DNA from: Stephanodiscus triporus
Taxonomy: Eukaryota > Bacillariophyta > Thalassiosirophyceae > Thalassiosirales > Thalassiosiraceae
Direction: 5' to 3'
Assembly: GCA_036939755.1 (NCBI GenBank)
Contig: JALLAZ010000199.1
Span: forward strand, 1 to 20,272
Length of the DNA stretch: 20,272 bases
Of this stretch, positions 1-6,515 are shown one piece after another (the stretch's first letter is position 1; each line of letters starts with the position of its first letter). Made by a program: the position numbers and the translations under genes. Below the pieces are notes generated by a model. The model was given only the letters and a program-made list of their open reading frames with translations, was not told the DNA's origin and did not search any database.

Positions 1-2
1 CT

Positions 3-197
3 AAAAGTGTAACCTTGGTTACACAAGTTACAGTGAACTTGTTGGCTCATGTCAGCGCAGAGTGCTTCACAAAGGAAGTCCTCCGCTTGATAATGGGACG
101 CGACTATTCGACGATGAATAGTCGCGTCATCACCTTTGATGACATCGCGCAGGAGATTCTCAAGAAGAAGATTCTCTCCGAGAGCAATCTCTACTAG
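3..197 (+). CDS. 5'-truncated ORF, possible histone-fold C-terminus
   Basis: The frame is open from the window edge to a TAG at 195-197, giving about 64 residues. The start lies outside the window, because the first in-frame ATG is well inside a helix-like stretch. The pattern is a helix (VNLLAHVSAECFTKEVLRLI), a short loop, then VITFDDIAQEIL followed by a basic patch. This resembles helix 2-loop-helix 3 of NF-Y/CBF-type histone folds, where a hydrophobic-T-x-D-D-I/V-A segment opens helix 3. I do not recognise a specific member, and the resemblance is short. Three perfect inverted repeats lie inside the ORF. Its stop is 8 bp from the stop of an opposing ORF. It could also be chance coding or the last exon of an unrelated gene. 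Confidence 0.35.
   Translation, partial: KSVTLVTQVTVNLLAHVSAECFTKEVLRLIMGRDYSTMNSRVITFDDIAQEILKKKILSESNLY
7..128. repeat. Cluster of three short inverted repeats
   Basis: Three exact inverted repeats occur in 122 bp. The first is 7-14 with 17-24 (GTGTAACC/GGTTACAC, 2-nt loop). The second is 24-29 with 36-41 (CAAGTT/AACTTG, 6-nt loop). The third is 97-109 with 116-128, with 13-bp perfect arms starting GACGCGACT and a 6-nt loop. The last is long enough to form a stable stem in RNA or single-stranded DNA. Confidence 0.85.
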
Positions 198-205
198 GGA
201 AAACC

Positions 206-586
206 TCAAGTAGTGCACCTAAAGTGGGAGTGCATGCCATTGATTACATCGTCAGGGATTCTAGTGGATGTAAAAATCGCCAACGCAACACCGTCCTCAT
301 CGTGAGTGTGAAGAAGGCAAAGGAGCGCGCGTTGGCGGCGGCGCAGGTAGTCGTCGGGGAGATAAGCCTCCTCGGTGTCTTCAGTCAGGGGAGCAGCAGC
401 GCCAGCTCGTTCCCTCCTTGCAAGAGAAGAGCTCACCGCGGAGGCAGACACGAGGTGCGTGACGATGACAACAACAATGATGATGATGGCGATGGCAGGG
501 AATACGGTGTAAGCAGAGGCGGCGGCGGCGGCGGTGGAGGCGGCAGAGGGAGGAAGGGGACAAAGTGGGCGATTTAGGATTTGCAT
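206..586 (-). CDS. Hypothetical small single-pass membrane protein
   Basis: This is a 126-residue ORF from ATG at 584-586. Residues 1-24 are Pro/Ala-rich. A very hydrophobic stretch follows at about 28-48 (FPAIAIIIIVVVIVTHLV), then a charged region with RRER, an acidic TEDTEE patch and LRRRQRALL. Such a layout suits a small N-terminally anchored membrane protein. Upstream DNA (587-720) is AT-rich and non-coding, which suits a promoter. The opposite-strand ORF at 224-577 is mostly poly-Gly and Asp/Asn runs and looks like a by-product of the same GC-rich repeats. No family is recognised, and the low complexity keeps confidence low. Confidence 0.35.
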   Translation of the reverse strand: MQILNRPLCPLPPSAASTAAAAASAYTVFPAIAIIIIVVVIVTHLVSASAVSSSLARRERAGAAAPLTEDTEEAYLPDDYLRRRQRALLCLLHTHDEDGVALAIFTSTRIPDDVINGMHSHFRCTT

Positions 587-620
587 TTTAGTAGTTCTTA
601 GTTATAATTTCATATAAAAA

Positions 621-700
621 AGTATGAATTCACACTATTAAGTACTATTTCACACTAAAAGTCTGAATTCATACTATCACACTTTCATACTATCTATTGG
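621..700. repeat. AT-rich degenerate tandem repeat with inverted arms
   Basis: The motif TCACACTA/TCATACTA recurs at about 630, 650, 670 and 685, with spacings near 20, 20 and 15 bp. Within it, AGTATGAATTCA (621-632) is the exact reverse complement of TGAATTCATACT (664-675), giving 12-bp perfect arms 31 bp apart. It lies just upstream of the minus-strand ORF at 206-586. Confidence 0.75.
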
Positions 701-782
701 GGGGAAAGCATGGGGGGAGCCAACTATTCCCTCAACTCCAATCTATGCTGAGCCACAGCATACTAAGCTTTTATCTTGAGTA

Positions 783-1516
783 GTTACGAGTTTACCCGGT
801 CTTTCGGGTCCTGAGTTTTGTAACATTTTTTTTATTAGCGTAGCGCTAGATAAAATAGAATCCGACGTTCTGCCTCTTATGTTACATGTGGGATTTGAGA
901 GGGATCTTGCCTCTTGGGGTGGCTCATATCATGTGCACGCCATTCCCCAAGGCCTAAAGAGCGAGATATGTTAGTGTGGCTTTCCCACAATTGTTTCTCT
1001 TTCCCCTACATTGAATTGCATGCAGATAACACATAAAAGCTCTGCAAAATGCGGAAAAGGAGTCTTTCAGACGGAAGATGGCAGAGATCGAAAAAGAAGC
1101 AGATGCCGCCGACGGGCAATCCCCCCCATCCGATCCAACACCTGTATAAATAATTCATTATAATCACTTTATTATGCATTTTCCATTGATTCTACTTGTA
1201 TTTATCGAGCTACGCTGGCTCTATTGTGGCGAAGCGCTCGAGTAAAGCATGTTACATTTTTTAACTATTTTGAAAATAGGCCACCGCTCGCCACAGTCGG
1301 CCCGCCCGACCAAACCGAGCGACACGTCGCGAGCCGACAGTGTGCTGAGGCATCTGGTTGAAGGGCTTTGCCGTCACACGATGGTAAGGGGTCGATTTCA
1401 GCTGCAAACGGGGGAGGTCGGATTCGCGTAACTTTTTTTTAACTTACTTGGTTTTTCGGGCCCGATTTAGCTAGGCGCAAGCTAGCACGACCCAAAAGAC
1501 CAAGTAAACTTGTAAC
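783..1516. mobile_element. Candidate decayed non-autonomous element with inverted ends
   Basis: The 28 bases at 783-810 match the reverse complement of 1489-1516 at 24 positions, and both begin GTTAC. All four differences are transitions. The right end is itself a fold-back: 1442-1460 reads towards 1489-1516 in opposite orientation. The left end is closed by a second GTAAC at 820-824. The 730 bp between carry no convincing ORF. No target-site duplication is obvious at either edge, so the outer boundaries are uncertain. A related half-copy lies at 6416-6446. It may be a MITE-like or fold-back element, or simply a dispersed hairpin repeat that occurs twice by chance. Confidence 0.4.
1442..1516. 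repeat. Imperfect palindrome (fold-back repeat)
   Basis: ACTTACTTGGTTTTTCGGG at 1442-1460 pairs imperfectly with CCCAAAAGACCAAGTAAAC from 1491. The centre contains a further GCTAG inverted pair. Folded, this would be a hairpin of roughly 25 bp with a structured loop. It forms the right half of the candidate element at 783-1516. Confidence 0.7.
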
Positions 1517-1893
1517 TCACCAAGCGTCCCCTCTCCCCTCTCTGCCATCAATTGTTTCTGTTGCCCTCTGCCACTGTTGCCAAAGACTGTCACCATCGCT
1601 CTCAGTCAACGCCCTCCATCATGCAATCAAAATGTTGAGGGCAGATCCCAGCAGGGACTGAGCTCCCTCATCTTTTGCTTGCAAGGGATGGACAGAAAGT
1701 GACCTTAGTTGCATGACAATGACATGGCCTCCGGCATTACAGCGCCATTTGGGAATCCCGCATCCGAATCCGCCACCAGCATCAAAAATTGGGCACGTGT
1801 TCAACAATACCGATTCGGACTTGGACTCGGAATACTGCCTTGCACATACTATCATCCTCGTGATGGCGTGGTGGCATGTTGCCATCGACATTG

Positions 1894-2322
1894 TCAGATC
1901 CCTCCCCCCTCGCCACCCCTGAGCCGACACGACTTCGAGGGACATCCTCCCATCACGGTAATGCATTTCAGGGGTGGGACAACGTTTGGGTTGAGAATCC
2001 CAACAGCGGGAACAGCAACAACAATGGCAAAGGTAGCGGAGGGGGAGGTGGAGGTTGGAGTCGGCATTGGCGGCGGCGGCGTCAGGGGGTCAGGGAAATC
2101 ACGACGACAGACGGTTTGAATGGGGCGCTGCGGGGGTGGCGTCAGACCGCGTGCACAGTGGCAGCAGCATGTCCGTGCGAGCACCGGTGGTTCTCGGCAA
2201 GCTCTGGGACAAAGCTGCAAATATTCACTTCCGGGAAGATGACTGTGGCAATGGGCACCGGCAGCGACGACGCTGTTGACAACAAAGAATGAAATAAGAA
2301 ACAACGTTATTGCCCAGGTCAA
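1894..2322 (-). CDS. Doubtful small secreted Cys-rich protein
   Basis: This is a 142-residue ORF. The first 21 residues (MTWAITLFLISFFVVNSVVAA) form a textbook signal peptide with an AxA-like cleavage site. The next 50 residues hold about nine cysteines (CHSH, LCPRAC, RTCCCHC), and the rest is Pro/Thr-rich. Secreted Cys-rich peptides are common in diatoms, but I recognise no family. Competing plus-strand frames (1709-2119, 1876-2292) are also open and look like low-complexity shadows. The 3' part could be spliced into the ORF at 1619-1966; no splice evidence settles it. Confidence 0.25.
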   Translation of the reverse strand: MTWAITLFLISFFVVNSVVAAGAHCHSHLPGSEYLQLCPRACREPPVLARTCCCHCARGLTPPPQRPIQTVCRRDFPDPLTPPPPMPTPTSTSPSATFAIVVAVPAVGILNPNVVPPLKCITVMGGCPSKSCRLRGGEGGGI

Positions 2323-2833
2323 AGCTTAGATTGTGCGCCACATTGGGGTATTGAGAGCACTGCGCAACCAAAAGAAGAGTATGATTTATTTATTTACACA
2401 TAGCATTACAATTTCCATTCATCTCGCGCAATCAATCTGAATGCGGCTTCTCCTCATTAGCCCGGCCGAACAAACGCCCATGAATGCTTTAATTACCAGC
2501 CCCTTCCAAGCTTCCCTCCTGCGGATTCCAGGGACGAAATTCTATTGCCGGTCCCGACCGTCGAGCTCCTCTGACAAGCTCCATCCTCGTCTCCGCTGCC
2601 CAAATACTCCCCCTGACCCCCCAACACCGCGCCCCTACCGTCGGGTACCCCTCCTCGATGCGGCAGGCCTAACGGGCCTCTTTCTCATGATCATGTCCCC
2701 CGATTGCCACGTCCAAAACGACCACCCCTCCCTCGATTCCGACCCATGCATCATCCCATTTCCGTTATTATTATTTATGAGAATGCCGTACGCCTCCCTG
2801 ACTTGGCGGAAGCGACCAGACGCCACGGCAGGA
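2323..2833. other. No supported gene
   Basis: A 286-residue plus-strand ORF starts at 2441 and ends in a run of 12 arginines at 3301. It is Pro/Arg-rich, has no recognisable domain and reads antisense to the minus-strand ORF at 2834-3244. I do not call it a gene. Confidence 0.5.
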
Positions 2834-3244
2834 TCATGTCGCGCCCAACGTCAATCCGAGTATCGCGAACGGATCGGACCGCCTCGCCTGGTCGGCGTCT
2901 GTGAAGTGCGTGCGGGCGGCGGCGATGATGTGGACGCGCGAATCCTCAAGATCTTCGGGGAGATCATGCTTATGCGCGATGGATGCGTTGAATGCTTTAT
3001 CCCGTCCCAAGAGCAGTTTATCGCTGATCAGTCGCCAACATCCACGCGAGCAGAGCAAAAAAAACTCCCCCGTCGCCCTCCGGCTCGTCGAATAGCAGGG
3101 ACATCTGTGAGGCGAGGCGCGCGCCGCTCGCACGTCCGACCAAGGCGCGATCGCCGCGACGAGGGAGGAAGGGTTCGCGCCGTTGTAGGGGCCGATGACA
3201 CGGGCGTAGACGGTAGAGCCGCAGTTGACCGCGAATTGGCACAT
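2834..3244 (-). CDS. Doubtful hypothetical protein, possibly broken gene
   Basis: This is a 136-residue ORF from ATG at 3242-3244. The segment VNCGSTVYARVIGPYNGAN and the end (PEDLEDSRVHIIAAARTHF) look like ordinary protein. The middle is Cys/Ser/Arg-rich and less convincing. There the neighbouring frame (3018-3242) reads MSLLFDEPEGDGGVFFALLA, which also looks protein-like. This could be a frameshifted or unmodelled spliced gene. The frame stays open upstream of the ATG through a long Ser run encoded by TCG repeats (about 3250-3310). No family is recognised. Confidence 0.22.
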   Translation of the reverse strand: MCQFAVNCGSTVYARVIGPYNGANPSSLVAAIAPWSDVRAARASPHRCPCYSTSRRATGEFFLLCSRGCWRLISDKLLLGRDKAFNASIAHKHDLPEDLEDSRVHIIAAARTHFTDADQARRSDPFAILGLTLGAT

Positions 3245-3349
3245 CGCCCCCCTCCTCCCCGCGGAGGACGAAGACGACGGCGTCGTCGACGACGACGATG
3301 ACGACGAGTTGTTGGAAAAATGGAATCTCAGAGAGTTCAGTAATGTACC

Positions 3350-3365
3350 TAGTGGTACGCCACTA
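3350..3365. repeat. Small hairpin with an overlapping alternative
   Basis: TAGTGG-TACG-CCACTA forms a perfect 6-bp stem with a tetraloop. A second stem, GTACC (3345-3349) with GGTAC (3354-3358), overlaps and excludes it. It is short enough to be chance. Confidence 0.5.
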
Positions 3366-3378
3366 TTTTTAGAGTATT

Positions 3379-3473
3379 ATTTCGCGAGCAGAGCAGAAAA
3401 AAACAAGAGTGGGATAATCCGAAAAAAATCGCACCGGAGCGCTCCGTGCTCCCCATTTCGCGAGCAGAGCAGA
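3379..3473 (+). repeat. 76-bp-spaced direct duplication
   Basis: ATTTCGCGAGCAGAGCAGA occurs identically at 3379-3397 and 3455-3473. The flanking GGATAATCC is also repeated (from 3412 and from 3494), as is GAGCGCT/GAGCGCTG. A third partial copy of the core (CGCGAGCAGAGCA) is at 3045-3057. This suggests an old tandem duplication just upstream of the FKBP gene. Confidence 0.8.
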
Positions 3474-3508
3474 TTTCTCGCTTCCAGAGCGCTGGATAAT
3501 CCCGGGGG

Positions 3509-3532
3509 TAAGTAAGTAAGTAAGTAAGTAAA
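3509..3532 (+). repeat. (TAAG)n microsatellite
   Basis: About six consecutive TAAG units lie 31 bp before the FKBP start codon, probably in its promoter or 5' leader. Confidence 0.95.
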
Positions 3533-3563
3533 GTCGTCCGTTATTTATCAGAAGCTAGCAGTC

Positions 3564-3878
3564 ATGGTGCGGGCCCCGCTATCATCATTATCATTAATCG
3601 CCGCGATCTGCGTCCTGTGCCGCTGCGGAGGATCCGCCCTCGCCTTCTCCTCCTCCCCCCGCCGCCGCGCCGCGACGTCGTCGTCGATTATCGCGAGGCA
3701 TTCGTCGACCGCGTCGTCGTCGTCGCAGGAGACTCCTTCGTCGTCGTCGGCGGCGGCGGCGCAGCCTTCTTCGAGGGGCGTGTCCAAGACCATCGTCGTC
3801 GAGGGAACCGGCCGTCCGGTCCGACCGGGCGATTCCGTCGTCGTGAGGTATCGATGCACGCTGGCCCCCGACGACGAC

Positions 3879-3909
<31 letters not shown>

Positions 3910-4598
3910 GTCCCTCCCCCGCGCCGCTGCCGTTCGCGTCCTCGGACAGGCAGAGGATCGTGGCGTGCGACGGGTCCATGATACGCGGGTGGGACGTCGC
4001 CCTGCGCTCGATGAGGGAGGGCGAGCGCGCGTCCGTGCGGGTGTCGGATCCCGCGTACGCGTACGGGCCGGAGGGGGCGCCGCCGTTCGTGCCACCGAAC
4101 TCGCGCGTGAACATCGACCTGGAGGTTTTGATCGTCGAGGAGTTGATGGGGGGGGGAGGGGGGGGAGGGATGAGCGGATCGGACATCGCGGGACTCGACG
4201 GCATGCTCGACGGTCCGGCGTCGCGCCCGCGCACGCCCGCGGCCATCGCCGCCGCGTACGAGCGCAGGATGAAGGACAGGGCGTCGACGGACGCGCCGCC
4301 GGAGCGCGACGGGATATTCGGATGGATCGACAAGGTCAGGGGATCGTACTTCTTCGGGATCTTCGAGGGCGAGACCGGACAGGAGGCGCCGTGGTACCTC
4401 ACCCCGAGCATCACGTTCCCGATCGCGTTCGCGGTCGTTGGCCTCGCGTTCTGGGCGAGCCTCGCGGGCGGCGCGATATCCGAGAGGGGAGCGCCGACCA
4501 CGGACGAGCTCGACGAGATCATCGCGATGGCGTCGGTCGTCGACGACGCGTCGACGATGATGAGGGCTGTTGTCCGCGATGCGTTAATGAGGGCATGA
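3564..4598 (+). CDS. FKBP-type peptidyl-prolyl isomerase, plastid-targeted, membrane-anchored
   Basis: A single-exon 344-residue protein, expected to catalyse cis-trans isomerisation of proline bonds during protein folding. Residues 1-28 form a signal peptide ending ALA before F28-SSSPRRRA. That A/F junction followed by a Ser/Arg-rich stretch is the bipartite plastid-import signal typical of diatoms. The FKBP domain spans about 73-192, with GDSVVVRYRCTL, the GSMIRGWDVALRSMREGE core (the invariant Trp is W143), AYAYG and PPNSRVNIDLEVL. A Gly/Asp run (about 104-116) lengthens the first loop. The usual F-D pair is F-A here and the following loop is short, so activity may be weak. Residues 283-305 (ITFPIAFAVVGLAFWASLAG) form a C-terminal membrane helix, perhaps thylakoid. 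The gene is extremely GC-rich, which leaves other frames open. Identity is secure; targeting is inference. Confidence 0.9.
4148..4169 (+). other. G-quadruplex-like run in the FKBP CDS
   Basis: G9-A-G8-A-G3 on the coding strand encodes a seven-glycine linker after the FKBP domain. A similar run (G9-C-G6-A-G3) lies at 4625-4644 in the 3' UTR. Confidence 0.6.
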
Positions 4599-5343
4599 TC
4601 GTCCATTTTTTATGTAGTCAGGTAGGGGGGGGGCGGGGGGAGGGCGTCGAACGGACGGCATTTGGCCTCTGCTTCTTCCCCCTAAGGCAAAAATATACTA
4701 GTTAGGTAGGTTGTTGCGGCGCGCGATGGTCTTCGTCACGATGTAATTCCATAATACAAATAGAGATTAAATAATTAAAAAGTATTCCACGGATCACCAG
4801 TATTGTGGGATACAGTGTGGGACTCCTTGTCAACATTAATGTAGAACATTAAAATATCAGAGTATGATCTCTGTCTGAGTTGTACACTGGAATTTCGTGG
4901 TTATTTGATGTGGACTACATAGCTCATTGAAGCTCTGAACACACACATATACGATGCACTAAATAGCCCCAAAACTAGTAGATACTCTACGTTTTAACCA
5001 TAACCATATTATGGTGCCTTCAAGGGCATGATCCTATACAAGCCCAAACTGGCCGCTGCCAGATGAGGGAAGAAGGCTCATTTGCCGCGGACGTGGAGGT
5101 CCGTACTTTGCCACGAGGCGAGTATGTACGCGAGCCGATGAAGACGATCTGCCCGGGAGAGACAGCGCCAATCAAATTGATCGGTGGTTGAGCCTGGAGC
5201 CCGGGGCAGGATCAATCGGTAAATCCCTAGATGTAGCGTGGACGAACACTATGGTACTAAACAGCATCGTCACAACATCCTCACATAAAACTCACTCACC
5301 GCCTGAACAACTGCAAGAGAGAAAGAGAATTTTCCAACAACAG
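4599..5343. other. Intergenic region without a supported gene
   Basis: This holds the 3' UTR of the FKBP gene (with a G-rich run at 4625-4644), then AT-rich sequence and the upstream region of the protease relic. The frame at 5188-5343 is open but has no domain; I treat it as leader. Confidence 0.6.
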
Positions 5344-6162
5344 ATGTTTGCCTTTTCTTACCTAGTTTCTGCACTTCTAGCTCTGGCAAACGAAGTTTCC
5401 CACGAAGGCAGTTAGATTAGGTGCCTTCGATGGAGAAGATCATTCGTATCTTGGTTTGATGCTTGCTCTAAATGCCTCTGGGTATCCGATGTGGCGTTGC
5501 AGTGGCTCCCTGCTCTCATCAAAAGCATTCCTTACCGCTGGACATTGCACGTCAGGTGCTAGTCATGTTGAGATCTGGTTTGAGGGTAACGTTACAGCAG
5601 GTAGACCAAGCAATGGCTATCCCAACACTGGTGACGCCGGCGGGAAGCCCTACACCCATCCGGCTTAGACAGCAATCGCACAAATTTCCCCGTCGCCAAC
5701 GATGTGGGTGTGGTCCATTTGGATCGACCTTATGTGGGCCCAATTGGTGTGTATAGCGCACTTCCGGGCAAGAATCTATTGGATGCTTTCAAGACCAACG
5801 AGCCCGGTCAGAATTTCACTATTGTGGGTTATGGTTATCAATATGCAAGCAATGTCGAAAGCAAAATTGAATCTGCAAAGGTTCGTATGTTTACAACCGT
5901 TGATCTGATCCAGATCAACAGCGGCATCGTTCGTGACTTTGCGATGTTGTTTTCGAACAATGCAGCCACGCGCGGAAACTGCTTCGGTGATGGCGGCGGT
6001 CCTGCTTTCTTAAATGACAGCAATGTAATCGCCGGTGTGTCCTCCTTTGTTCGCAATGACAATTGTGCCGGTACTGGCGGCTACTTCCGCATGGACCGCG
6101 CCAGCGTGGATTGGGTGTTGGCCTTCCTAAATGTACAGAAAACAAAAAGAAACCTCTTTTGA
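5344..6162 (+). pseudogene. Trypsin-like (S1) serine protease relic
   Basis: This resembles a secreted chymotrypsin-fold protease. ATG at 5344 begins a signal peptide (MFAFSYLVSALLALANE), but that frame stops at TAG 5413-5415. The mature domain continues in the next frame from about 5411 (LGAFDGEDHSYLGLM, then CSGSLLSSKAFLTAGHC with catalytic His). That frame stops at TAG 5666-5668. The rest returns to the first frame (FPVANDVGVVHLD with catalytic Asp, then VGYGYQ, and CFGDGGGPAFL). The normal GDSGGP is GDGGGP: the active Ser codon at 5992-5994 is GGC (Gly), one base from AGC. The two shifts offset each other. The gaps are far too short for introns. Two shifts plus loss of the nucleophile point to a dead gene, unless sequencing errors explain the shifts. 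AATAAA lies 30 bp after the final stop. Confidence 0.85.
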
Positions 6163-6191
6163 AGAATTAAATGAGACCCTTTCCCCCTTAG

Positions 6192-6197
6192 AATAAA
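6192..6197 (+). terminator. AATAAA polyadenylation-type signal
   Basis: AATAAA lies 30 bp downstream of the protease relic's final stop codon. The motif match is exact; use is inferred. Confidence 0.4.
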
Positions 6198-6415
6198 GAT
6201 AAACTATGGTCCCTTTTCTCGTTTAATCAAGCAAGGAGACTCTTCCTTTCTATTATTAACCCTACTATCATGAAACCTTGAACCAAGCGAGTACATTCAT
6301 CGGCTTTGGCCATTACTCTTAGCGAGTTCATCAGTCCTGTCGACCAAATGTACACTTATGCTTATGAAGAATTTCATGGCCTTCCCCTGCCGTTCATTAT
6401 TTGACTTTGTTTGAG

Positions 6416-6446
6416 CAAAACTCAGGATCCAAATGACCGGGTAAAC
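6416..6446 (-). repeat. Third copy of the dispersed GTTTACCCGGTC repeat
   Basis: On the minus strand these 31 bases match 790-820 at 28 positions, starting GTTTACCCGGTC and ending TCCTGAGTTTTG. It lies between the protease relic and the 3' end of the SPFH gene. No second arm was found nearby, so it may be a solo or broken copy. Confidence 0.75.
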
Positions 6447-6515
6447 CGTATGCACAACCCACACACCTTGGCAGCAAAAAAAGCGCAAAAAAGGGCAGGC
6501 ATGCGGGCGAAAATT

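Larger units (their letters stand above)
587..1893. other. Non-coding, repeat-bearing intergenic region
   Basis: About 1.3 kb with no supported gene. It holds the AT-rich repeats (621-700) and the candidate element (783-1516). The 60-residue ORF at 1249-1431 and overlapping ORFs after 1619 lack family resemblance, and several frames are open at once. Confidence 0.6.

Noticed and set aside
224..577. Plus-strand 117-residue ORF
   Set aside because: Mostly Gly and Asp/Asn runs from repeats; the opposite frame has a better protein-like layout.
600..700. CRISPR-like array
   Set aside because: The repeats are degenerate, about 8-12 bp, AT-rich and without regular unique spacers, and the genome context is eukaryotic.
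2441..3301. Plus-strand 286-residue ORF
   Set aside because: Pro/Arg-rich, ends in a poly-Arg run from CGA/CGT repeats, and has no recognisable domain.
3548..4705. Long open frames on both strands overlapping the FKBP gene (3548-4606 minus, 3617-4705 plus, 3688-4095 minus)
   Set aside because: They are by-products of the very GC-rich codon use of the FKBP gene. They are Arg- or Ser/Pro-rich and lack domains, while the FKBP frame has a clear fold.
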